Shown here: positions 32,040 to 44,000 of the stretch, piece by piece | How positions within the stretch are numbered: the first letter of the stretch is position 1 | Layout: each line of letters begins with the position of its first letter | Assembly: GCA_033439685.1 (NCBI GenBank) | Contig: JAUEDM010000006.1 | Location: 744,001 to 808,000 of the forward strand | Origin: Apodospora peruviana | Lineage: Eukaryota > Ascomycota > Sordariomycetes > Sordariales > Lasiosphaeriaceae | Reading direction: 5' to 3' | DNA: 64,000 nt | Program-made: the position numbers and the translations under genes | The notes under the pieces: generated by a model | Seen by the model: the letters and a program-made list of their open reading frames with translations, nothing else | Databases searched by the model: none | Told to the model about the DNA's origin: nothing

Positions 32040-34772
32040 ATGTCGGAGCCGAGCTATCGCAGCGAGAGCACCCCCCCGGCGACCGAATCCGGTGACAGAG
32101 AGGACCACGACGACCACGGAGACCACGGAGACCGACCACCGCCGCGCAAGAGGCAGAGAGTAAGACTCTCTTGCCTTGAGTGCCGTCGGAGAAAGCTGTC
32201 ATGTGACCGTGAGCTTCCGTGCTCACGCTGTCTGCAGTCGGGCACGGCAGACAGGTGCGAATATGAGACACGCCCGGGTCTGGCACCGCCGAACAAGCTG
32301 GGACTGTCACAGAGTGCCCTTACCGGCTTCGATTCCCGTTTATCTTTGCCGGGTACCGCTGGTGATCTCCTGCTCCATCGCAAAGATGCCCGTGAGGCTG
32401 AGAGGATTCGGCGGCTTGAGCTTGAGGTTGCCCAGCTCAAGGGTATGCTCGCCAAGCAGATCTCCGCCTCTGTCGATGGAAGCACTGTTGTTGATCAGTC
32501 GCCGGCCTCGATTGAGAAGCCTGAAACCGGTCCCGAACTCGAAATCTTACTACCATCGTGCCTTCAGGTCAAGGATCCCGGTGCCGACAAGGAAGTGCGC
32601 TTCTACCGAGGCCAGGAGTTCAAAAATCGGTACTTTGGACCTCACAGCGCCTTCATAGCCTTTATAGAAGTAAGCATCACATTTCCCTGTATATCATTGT
32701 TTGGAAGTTACTCGCTAACAACCGAGGCATAGCTCACTGGACTCTGTCCCTTTATGAAAGAAACATCTGTTGAGTGGCTCCAGCCACTCCACGTCCACAA
32801 CAAAAAGGACCGCAAGAAGCGTGCCGAAGACCGAGAGGCAAAATTCCGCCAGCCCGACCCGGTGCTGGAAGTTCTCCTCCCATCAAAAGACGAAACTGAT
32901 GCTTTTGTCTCCATCTACCTTGACCAGTTCGAGCAGATCCATCGTATCATCCATATTCCCAGCTTCCGCAGAGCGTATGCCAAGTTCTGGGATCCTGCAG
33001 AACCCAGAAGTGCTGCCTCGACGGCGCTTATCTTGTCCATCTTGGGCGTAGCCTGCTGCCTGAATTCGCAATTGCCTCAGAAGTTTGACAAGATGGTCTC
33101 CAATACGCATTCCAACGCCGTCAAGTGGATTGAGGCCGTGGACGAGTGGCAAAACCGCCAGAGTCAGAAGCATCGCCGGTTGATACACTACCAAATCGCC
33201 TGCCTGGTTTATCTAGCCAAGAAAATCAACACTATCAAGAAGAAGCGTTTCTGGAAAGGAGCTGGCGCCATGTCTCAGGACGCCATCTCTGTTGCCCTGC
33301 ACCGTGATCCAACCTTGTTAAACAACAAGATGTCACCCTTCACCCAGGAGATGAGGCGAAGGATTTGGGCAACTATACAGAGTTACGACATACAAGCCGC
33401 CTTTGACTTCTGTTTACCTACAATTCATGGCACTTTGAGTTACGATGTCGAGCCGCCGCGAAATATCGATGACGAAGAGTTTGATGAAGACAGCGAGGAA
33501 TTGCCGCCTTCAAAACCAACCACCGAGTACACGTTCACATCCTACCAGCACCTCAGTCGCCAGAGCTTGCCACTTCGCCTGCAGCTGAGCAAGGTTCTAA
33601 ACGCTGGGGTGGGTGAGCTTGATTACGACCAGGTCATCCGGTACACCAACGAGATTAACCAGGAGATCGACTCGCTACCATCTTGGGACGTGAACGAAGG
33701 CGGGGATGGCGAGGTGGCCAAGAAGCCCCTGCTAGCCTATACTTTACTTCACATCGAGCTGCGGCAGTACATCATCCCGCTTCACCAACCGTTCCTGCGG
33801 TTGCGCAAGACCCACTCACGATACCAGTACTCCGAGATCATCTACTACAATGCCGCCCGAGACATGGTTCTTCTTCTTGACAAGATCGGGCAACAAGGCA
33901 TCCGAACGCTAAACTTTATGAGGGAAGACAGCCTGACGTTGGCCATCAACCTGTGCAGCGTGACGATGCTGCAGCCGCGCGGGTCGACCAACATGATCAT
34001 GATCAACTCGCAGCACACGCTGCAGCTGCTAGAGAAGTGTTTGGGTATGAAGGAGGACCGGATGCTTAGGTGCGGCAACAACGAGCCGTGGAGCTATTCC
34101 ATCATGTGCGCTGCCGCCGGGCTGCTTGAGACGCATCTAGGCACCAAGACGGCCGAGGTAGCCAAGGCAGCTGCGGCGGAACGGTTTATCAGCTTGCATT
34201 ACAAGCTGCTTGCCTGCCAGGATCCGCCTGTTTCAAGTCAACAATCCCAGCTTTCGGGAGGGGAGCAGCAGCAGCTGGGCGGCAACAGCAAGACTACTCC
34301 CAGTCGAACGGGGACGCCATTTCAGCATCCTCCGTCGTCTTTAACTGAGATGTTTAACAGGTCGAAGGTGAGTTGACCCCTGATCCACAATCGAATATAT
34401 TAGAGTATTGCTCACACCAGTTAAATCTTCGCTGTTTAGTCTGTAACGCCATTTCCTTCCGGTTCTCAGGGAGGTGGTGGAATTCCGCTGGGCTCGACCC
34501 CTGGGGCACTTTTTGGTGGTGGGACGACCGGGCAGACAGTCGAAGTACCTGGGACGCCGTGGTGGCTGCCGAATTCTGGTGACCCGTCAGCCGTTTCTCA
34601 GGTGAGCTTTTTGTTCTCGGGTGTTGGTCAAGCGTTCGGGGCTAACTGAAGTACTTAGATGCAATTGCCCTGCCCGACCGAGTTCACGTTGGAATCGCTG
34701 GGCCTGAACTTGAACGAACTCTGGGGAGCCGATCAGTTTGAAAATTGGGATGGTTCATGGGGCGGAGAATGA
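32040..34772 (+). CDS. Zn2Cys6 transcription factor with fungal-specific regulatory domain
   Basis: Four exons: 32040-32669, 32733-34367, 34440-34601 and 34659-34772; 846 residues, all introns phase 0. The binuclear cluster is Cys45, Cys48, Cys55, Cys61, Cys64 and Cys73 (C-x2-C-x6-C-x5-C-x2-C-x8-C), preceded by PPPRKRQRVRLS. A linker and leucine-rich coiled coil (ERIRRLELEVAQLKGML) follow, as usual for dimerisation. The fungal-specific middle homology domain runs from about 265 to 560 (FVSIYLDQFEQIHRIIHIPS; later EMRRRIWATIQSYDIQAAFD). The C-terminal part has Gln-rich and Gly-rich stretches and an acidic end (NELWGADQFENWDGSWGGE), a candidate activation domain. Its target pathway is unknown. 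The adjacent acid phosphatase is the only neighbour, and co-regulation is untested. Confidence 0.93.
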
Positions 34773-37700
34773 GAGTGAAGTGTCTGCAAGATATCAACGA
34801 ATCTCCTTTGGCTTTCGGCTGGGTTGGGGAGTTACGGTTCAATTTAATCAAACAACACTCTACTCTTCTTGATATGAAGGAAAGGCTTGCAAAAAATTCG
34901 CGAGAACCGGTAGTAGACAGTGTTTGGATGGCTGAATGCTGCGGTCATTATTGAGGATGCCGACTGACTAGATTGGAGGCAGGGTGGGCAAAGACGGTGA
35001 ACAAAAAGAGGTAATTGGGATAAAAAAGGAGGAATAAAAGGGGGGACGGAAGATGGAGAAAGGGCGTTTCGTGGTGGGTCTGGAATTGTGACTTCCAAAG
35101 CGCCTCCTCATGTGTTGTTTGCTGTACCATTACTATACCCACTTTGATATCTCACAGCTCAGCCATTTTTTATTATTTCTTTTTTTGAAAACAGATATTT
35201 AAAACTAAAGATATATATATCATGATGGTTGACTTGGGGACTGACTAAGGGTGATATGAAGCCCAGTGAGGAACTTGACGCATGTTCCCGAGTTTTTGTC
35301 ACCCAGACAGACCGTACCTGTTGAAGGACTCGTTGTGTACAGGGCTACTACCCCGTGTTGAAGTGGATGATTTGATAAGTCGTCATCACTTTTCATCATT
35401 GAATGGTGGTACATGGCTGTCTATTGTTATGTATTTAAGTTTTCGATAACACCAGACCAGTGGCCGCCGGAACACATCAACGCGGCAAATGCCTTGGTCC
35501 CCAACTCTGCTTCCATCCATCTACCCCCTTCACGATATTGCCTTTCCTGCCATACCACAATGCCATCCCTTCCTCTTTCCTTCCATGAGGGTGAGGGCTG
35601 GGCCTGGGGAGATTTCGAGAGACTTATTTATATCTCATGGACCTTGGGGTTTCGTCCTGGGTGAATTAAACCAAGACAAGGCCTTCAACACCCCCGCGAA
35701 GGACGCCAGCCAGTCATATGGGCAAGGAAATGATCAGCGGCATTGTTTGAGCCTGAAGAAATATTAGATGTAATCTAACGAAAATATGAGAAAGAATATA
35801 AAACTTACTGGGTTTGTTTGCATGGCAAGAATGCCATGATGTATGGGACTTCAAACACATGCCTGGGGCGAACGAAATCGAGCATTCGGAGGCAATGGCT
35901 TCCAGGTCATCCGTGCTCTTGAAAAACTGTCTGAACATATGCGCTAGGTATCCGAAGTAGGTTTGAGCTGCCGAGATGTCAGACGTAGGGCCAGACTGCC
36001 TGGATATTGTCGTAGGCGTTCGTCATCAAAGTGGATATAATTCTGGTATAAATATTGTCGTCTTTGTTGTTTTAGACTTTGATGTCTTGCATTTGAGGTT
36101 GTCGCTTCCTGGCTACAATTACATTTGCAACCGTAGACCTACAAAGAGCAGTTTCATCTCCGACCGCCATTCTGAATTGCTCTTGGATAAGTAAAAGGAA
36201 GTTTAAGTGAAGAGAGAAAAGAAGCCAAGTGTCTACTAGCTACCTTCTTAAAACAACTGGTTGTTTAACACTCTATACTACCAGCAGGTTAGCCGGTACT
36301 TCAAGTAGCCAATCTGACTGAGGCGGAATAAACTCTAGAGCCTTCTTATAGTTCGGATTATTACGTCTGCCTTGTAAGAACCTAAACAACCTACCTGGTA
36401 TCTTACTTGCGAAACTGCCAGACCCGGAGGGTGCTGAATCACCCTGTATTGTATAAATGTAACCAGAGTATGGTAGTCCGGGTATGAAGGTTTAGACTGC
36501 CGGAATTAACTCAAAGCAAAACCCAAAATATAAAAGGCTATAATGAGATGGTTGGCAATCATCCGCCCCTTTTCACTATTACCTATAATGGCATGCTTGT
36601 CTGGTGTCCTATTCTGTCGGCTGGAGATATTCCGCTCTTCCACTTGTCGCTATCAAAGCGACATGAAGCTTTCTTTTGGGAACTATGTAGGTGTCCGAGG
36701 ACAAGGACTTTGGGATATGATCTTCCTGTCCTTGGCCTCACAGCTCATCTTTGTATCGTGGGCTATGCAGCCACAACGCCCTTGCCGAGCCGGCCCATGG
36801 AAACTTCGATCTTTCTAGCGAGCAGGTTGAGGCAATTGCCACTGAAGAGAAGAATGAAAAGTACCAGGCAAAGTACTACCAGGAAGAAAACGAGCACTGC
36901 CAGGATAAATACGCAGAGCGCAATGCAGCGAAAGCCTCTAGAAGAGAGACAGGCCCACGCCTCTGAGACGTGTTCAAGCATCGTTTCCTCGAGACGAGCG
37001 CGGAAATGATGGCTCACAAGGATAAGCAGTCCCTTGTCATCCTCTAGTAACGACCTCGCGTCGAGGCGCCAAAACTCTCCAATTTCTTGGGCTGACCGGA
37101 CCAGTTGGGCTTGGAAATCTGGATGATGCATCTCGTCGAATCGTCCATTGGCAGTTGTATGTGTGAGGTCGGGTTGGGGCCAGCAACGAAGGTTTCGGCG
37201 AGGGTGCTGGGATAGGAGCCAATGCGATCTTCACCAGTTTCGTAAAGGTGAACCCTGAAGTTTGTGCACCCTGTGGCATCCGTGTTGGCTGAAGCTGAGG
37301 AAATCCCTGTACCCCAAAGGCAAAAACGTGTCGGTCCGCTTTTCTGCTTACCTTGGGAGGATGATGAGCCGCAAACTGGCGAAAGGGGGAAGAGGTCGAT
37401 TGTCATCCATACGAGAACCTCCCAAACATGACCTTCGTTTCCTTCTCCGAGAGACCATCGACCGAGGATTTATAGATTCAATGCTCTGCGTCCCGATGTA
37501 CACATATATATACCCTGCCTCTTGGTCCCCTTGTTCAGGTTGACTTCTCGGAGCACCCCTAACTTGAGATGAAATCTGGCCAGCTCGGCGTCTCGTGGAA
37601 TTGGATAGTTGCTCCTTTATATTGTCAAATCACATTCAATAACAGCGCAGACATAGATTGATTGGTGTGGTAAAAGGAAAGAAACAAGGAAAACGGACAA

Positions 37701-40700
37701 ACGCGGGCGAAGACAGCTCCCATTATGGTAGACGAGCACACTGCTACCAATTACTGAGCAAATGGTTCCTTCTATTCTTCAGGCCCGATCTTAACTCAGA
37801 GGAGGTAGTTGAGGTTAAGATAAGCTATTTGTAGAGACAGGTGCACGATATATCTGTATCAACTTAGCCTTCACAACATAAGCTGTGAGCCCTTGGTTTA
37901 TCGTATTACGATATCCTTGCTTGTCTCGGCATGAATAAGACTCCTTTTGTGGATTATTGAACTATCCAAGGCCTCCCCATTGTTGAGAAATATTGTAAAG
38001 TCGTAGAAGGAGAGTTGATGGATATCGCTGAGAGACACAGTTCAGTTTCTCGTCACTGTAAATTCTGTCAAGACCATGAGTCTAGGATATTATGATCAAT
38101 ATAAAGAGAAAACCGACTCCTCCGCCTCTAGCAATAAACCGAGAGAGAGAACACGACTGAAGGACATGCAACTTCAATAGACCATACAGTAGACTTTCTT
38201 TGTGTCGTCTCACATCCGCAGATTGGCAGCTTATCTTTGAAGCAGAAACAGAGAACCCCAATGCTACAATGCTTCCATAATACTGCTCCTTGTCTCACTT
38301 CATCAGATAAATACGGAGACCTTTAACACGGTCTCCTCTCAGCTCAGTGGAAGATAGAGACAGGTAAGAGCCCCTTTTCTGGGAGACGTGTATATCACCT
38401 GCCGTCTCTGAAACGAAGGATACAAATCAACGTTCACCCAGTAACAACTCAGTCTATCCACTTCAACTATATCTCATATCTCGAACCAAGCATACGACTG
38501 GAAAACATGGAGAAAAGGGCTCAGCTCTTCAACCAAGCAACTGGGTATCACCATCGACATACAAGGCATCACCAAACTACATCCCTCCTCCCCCCCCCAC
38601 CCATCTTGGAACCCAACGGAAGTCCCAGACTCAAACATAAAGACTCATCTACTAACACAAACATGACAGTAACACACATATGGCACTCATCATCAACACG
38701 TTCAACGATCATCTTCTCATCATCATCGCCACAAAGAACATCTCTTCAGACAATCCTTCCATACCCACCCATAGAGCAGTCATGATACCACGAAATGGAG
38801 GGTGACATAGTTGTATGGTGGATTACCCGTGCGTACATTCAGCTTTCCACGCCAGTGTTTCGAACTCATTTACTTGAACTCGCCTTCCTCAGATACCTGT
38901 TCCTGACTGACTCGTTGTGGCGACCTTAGAGCCAAGCACAACACACAGACCCAACCCACACTAGTGTACTGAACCCAGCATCACCATGTGGTGGACCTTT
39001 TCTAGAAGGGAAAGGCCAAGCATTCCTTCTTCGTATCTTGATCTGTCGCGTGTCTTGCCTACGGTACTAGTCTTTTCTTACCCATGATCGTCACTCTCTT
39101 CCCCATGATGATCGTCAATGCCAACCTCCTCACACGTGTTGGAGGTTATCAGCCAAGATAATCCCCTGCATAGACTAGGCTAGAGCAGACGCTAGAAGCT
39201 CTTGTGTCTCACGATACGGGCATTCTAGTCGGCATCATCACGACTTTTGAACTGACCGACTCGAAAGCACAGACAGATGCCGGTCTACATCTCTTCTGCG
39301 GCCGGTCGGTGGCAGGCAGGGTGGCAGGGGGAGGACGAAACAGTCCGCAGTGTAACCCGTAAATAACCCAAAGAATAATGACCTTGATGGACACATGATC
39401 TAAAACTAGCGTTCGCCGAGAGAGGAGGGAGGCTCCGTCGTCTCGTGGTCGAATTGAGTTTGTGAAAGATATGCGTATCTAAACCTTGTCGGGGCAGGCA
39501 AGTTAATTACCTAGTTCGCAAGGGGGATGAGACAAGGCTGAGAATGACGCTTTCCACTGCCACTGCCTGCCCAGCCAAAACAAGTGCGTTTGAGAACATG
39601 CAAGTTCTCCTCCAATGTTCTCATATGATCATGCGTGTGTGCTGCCCAGCTTTTGCATCGGCCGCCGAGATAGTAAGTCATGATGCATTGATCTGCGACT
39701 CTGTTCCTGGCTTCAACACGTGTATGTAGAACTAGTCCAACGCTTATCATCTATCATGTGCCATCTCAAACCTCCTGCTGCCGATCGACACTGCGGCATT
39801 ATTTTCTAGAAGCACTTCAAAAACCTTGCTGTTCTTGCTTTCTCTCGCTGCTGCTGCGCATGTGCATGTACAGTTACAAAACAGACCCAGAACAGAGGCA
39901 TAGACAGTGTATGCCGGCAGTTAGGTACGGCAGAGCATATCGCTCTCTGCATGAACGGCATCTTAACACAGCTGGCATATAGACAGACAGACAAATACAC
40001 AACAGATGACACTGTTGTCCTGCAGCAACATAGGTACCTACCTTCCAGGTTATTACACCAGACAACATTAGCAAAAAGGAAAGGTATTACGTACCTACCT
40101 AGGCCTGACCTGAAGCCCACAAAACCGTCATCAAACCAACACCCGGGACCGGTCAAGAAGCAAGCCCCTCTTCTCTTCATCTCCTCATCCCGGGCGGCAG
40201 CATTCCCTCCGGTATCCGCAGGCCGCGCCACGGCGCCCGCCGAACCTCCCGAACTTTTGAACAACAACTAAGCCGGAACGGGCAACCGAATCGGGGGTTG
40301 AGTGAACACAACAACGTGTGTTGTTGTATGACAGCTGAGACATGCCTAACATCAGCCACTACACACACTAACCAGTAGCTGCTTTAGTGAATATCGCCGT
40401 CTCTATCTGTAGTGTGACCGGAGCGGAGACCGGACCTGTCATGATCGGTCTGAATCTCGGCTTTGTCTGCTATGTACGTAGTCTCATCGGAGCGGGGTTG
40501 GTCGTTAGCTGAGATCGAGGGGTGGCTAGGATTTCTCTTCCCTGCCATGGCCCCTGGGGCCCTGGTTGAGCGTTGCTCAACGCCTCGCAAGAGACACTAA
40601 CATCGACAGCTTATCTAGGTGTGCACCCAAAATCTCACGATACAGACAAGGTTTTAGGGTCAAGGAGAATTCGTTCGGTGGTATTCTGGAAAGAAAGTTG

Positions 40701-43700
40701 GTGGCTTAGAAGCACTGTCCAAGTCCGAAATGACGCCGCCGACGCCGCCGACGCCGTTGTTTAGTTTGTTTCTAGAACGACCTCATTATCTCCAATTTGT
40801 GTTGGTAACTGATTTGCGATTGTGCCTTTCGCGACTGATGTCATCTGTCTGGTAACGCAAAAAATAATCCGGCGGCGAGGGCGGCGGCAGATCGGATGTA
40901 TGATGACGGCGGTGCGAGCTCCTTTCTTTCTCACCTCATCGTCAGCCTTGATGGGCAGCGGAGATTATCATTGCCTCTCTCGGACTGAGACGATTGCTTC
41001 CACGTTTTCTTCTAGAATGCACCTTGTTTTTGTTAGTGTTAGGTCAGAAAGCTAAAACTTTTAGTGTTGAGAATCCATGTTAAACGTGAGACCTCACCCT
41101 GCTCACCCCTCCTGGAGCGAATCCATGCTGACCCCCGCGATCTTGACATCTTATTGCTCCACCGCTAGTTCCAACTCCACGCCTATGTAACACACCATTT
41201 TTGGTACAAGTGTGAAATCTGACAGATGTGAAGTGTGGAGAGCCAGCAGCAGTCTCTCGGCGGCGAAGAAAAGATCAGATGAGATATCGATACTATACGG
41301 AAGTAACCCGTAGGGGAAGGAACGATAAGGGGGGGGGGGGGGGGGTTTAAAAAAAAAAAAAAAAAGAAAGGAATGGTACGCTGTGCGTACTCCGTAGTGT
41401 ATCCTCTTTGCGAGATAGCGTAGCATCGAGGGACGGCGACACTACCGGGTCCTGACGGCGTACCTGGTTCCTGTGAAAAAGAGAAGGAAAGATCTCTCTT
41501 GTCACTGCCGCCGATCACCAACTCTTTCGCGCATTAGCGTCCTCAGCGGGCCAATGCAAAAAAAGAAAAAAGAAAAAAGAAAAGAGAAGGAAAGGGAATT
41601 GCCCGAATTGATCTCTTCCTTTTCCTCCGCGATCCACTAGACCAGCTTCATCATCAACAACGACAAAATGTACCCTAACCCGGCCCACTTCAAGCCCAGT
41701 TTGTTCATGCAGATCACTCGTTATCACAACCATTCGGGGGAAAACTCGGTCCAAGCTCTGCTGCGCCATAACGAAAACTATGGTTCAACGCAGTCAAACA
41801 CACAATCCTCTGTAGGGCCCAACCTCCGCAATATCCGAGATTCGTGAGAGCTGTGAGCTGTGAGGAGAAAAGCATCACCAATGGTCTCGTAAGCAAAGCA
41901 CAACCTGAACCAGGGAACAGAGCCAGCCACCCTGCACCTTTGCACGTCTTTCCAGCGATCCCCCAGAGAGTCAAGTCCGTAATCACCACAACCACACAGA
42001 CAGTTGACGTGCCCGGCGCTACACCCAACAGAGTTAGGTAGTAATCCGTAGACCTTTTGCTTCTTCGTTCTCCTTCCCTTGAAAAACATGACACCATGGG
42101 CCGCGGGCCGGCCCAGAAAGAAGGATTCGGCGAGACAAAGTGCGCCATATTCACCAGGGGATAACCTTGCAGCAAAGCAACTTGCAGCAGCAGAAACTCT
42201 CAATTGCAACTTTGATTTGTGATTGCGGAATCGCGACAAAAAGTTCTGATGGGAAGGGTTGCAGTCCGAACCACTGGTCAGCCGCGAACCCCAGTCTCCC
42301 CCACAGCGGTGAGGAGGGGGTGAATAACCAGGACAGGGATCGATGCATGAAAGAATGACAGCAGCCCCGCAAAGAACAGCCGACGAAGACGAAGCTAAGG
42401 CGGCCAGGGGATATCTGACGATTGAGGCAGGCTACCGGCCGCCGAAAAAAAAAAAGAAAAAGAAAAAGAAAAAACGGCCTGTCAAGAGGGGAAAAAGAAA
42501 GTTGACGCAGGTCCCGGTCGTTATTCGGCCCCCAGAAACCAGAGACAAGTAAAGTAAAACTTCCGTGCGATCCGAGAGACGCTATGCGGTACGGCCAAGG
42601 AAACGGGGAGGGAAAAGAGTGAACTCAATACCGGGGAATGGTAAACGAGACGCAAGTAAGCACCCTGCCCCTGATTATCAAAGTCTGGAACTCGCGAATC
42701 CGAGAAACAATAAACGCAACAAGACGGCAGAGCCAAAGTGCTGGGAGATACGCGTACCCAGTAGCCGTCGAGAGATGCAACAATTATAGGACAGCGGCTG
42801 TCCAATATAACAAACATGGCTCTCGAAATAGCAAAGCGAACCACGACCGGGAGACCAACAAAAACAAAACATCGTTGTTTTTCTGCTCTTTAGGGGTGTC
42901 GCTCTATCTCTCCGCTTTCTGATATGCCAGGGTTCGCATGGATGATGGAATGCAGAGATCCCTAAACGACCCAGCCCAACCAAAGAAAACGAAAGCAACT
43001 ATCGAATATCCCAAGCAATGGAATATCTGCTGTGCCGCGCCCTTGGTATGAGTGGACGGACGAACTCGGGATCCATTTCACTATCAAACATTGAGCAGAG
43101 AATAGATCAACTCCGTCTTCATAACATCCACAAATTTCCCGCCAAAGGACCTCATCCTTGACGAGCTCGTGTAGGATGACTTGTTGCTGAGACATGGCGA
43201 CAGTTCCGGGCCAGCGTTCGCGCAAGCCACCGTCTCGGTCGAAGACAAACTCCCGAAATGAAAGACAAGCCATCCTTGGAACGGGGGGTGGCGGGCCAGG
43301 CTTCTGGATAGCCGGATCCATTTCCGGGCCACGTGCAGATATGCGGGGTGGGAAGCCCTTGAGTGAGAGACAGGGAAGATCACAGGCGGTCTGGTCCAAC
43401 AGAAAGCCACCTCTCTGTGTCTGTGAGTGAGTCCCAAACCGGGATAATCCAAATAATCGTCTGGTCTGTTCTCAGTTACAATCTGCGATGATGTGCTGCT
43501 AGTGGCTAGTATATGTCGTTTTCTTATCAGGTTTGGCTTGCGTTCTCGAAAGTCCGCATGGCCGCGGTACTTGGCTGAATCCTCCACCGCCACATGTGTG
43601 GTGCAGGTGGACGAATAGATTGAACGAGACGACGTAACTCCTTAAAGAAAAATCTTCATCATCCTGTTTTCTCTGCTTCGTATGGTACTGGAGGTGCGGC

Positions 43701-44000
43701 AACGCATTCGTCTCGTCAGGCGGAGAGCGTAGAAGCAGACGCGGTTGCTCTAGGGGGAGCCACTATCTCACCGGTCCCTCCACCACCGACTGAACGCGTG
43801 CCTGCCTAGCTTGCAGGTACAGGAAAGTTAGCGGCTTTCAGTAAAAGACGTGAGCCGATGTCTTGACGGGTTTAGGGGTTAGTTGATATGCATGTCTTAA
43901 TCCGGCTTTAACATCTCCCCAAGCCAGCACTGAGACAGACGTGTATCGATTGGAAGTGAAGGTGGTTTCATCATCCGGAGATTCCCAACACGAGAAACAT
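34773..44000. other. Gene-poor region, left part
   Basis: No convincing gene. The first ~200 bp after 34772 are probably 3' untranslated sequence. 35755-36540 is A+T- and TA-richer than its surroundings and may be remains of a mutated repeat. Two small orphan ORFs (36763-37131 minus, with a hydrophobic segment; 42962-43321 minus) have protein-like composition but no recognised family. A 92-residue ORF at 38507-38785 follows a CA/T-rich leader-like stretch and is also unassigned. Confidence 0.4.
41329..41365. repeat. Homopolymer block G17-T3-A17
   Basis: Seventeen G, three T, then seventeen A in direct succession on the plus strand. It lies in gene-free DNA. Further A-rich tracts with interspersed G on the same strand follow at about 41559-41590 and 42445-42473. 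Confidence 0.9.
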
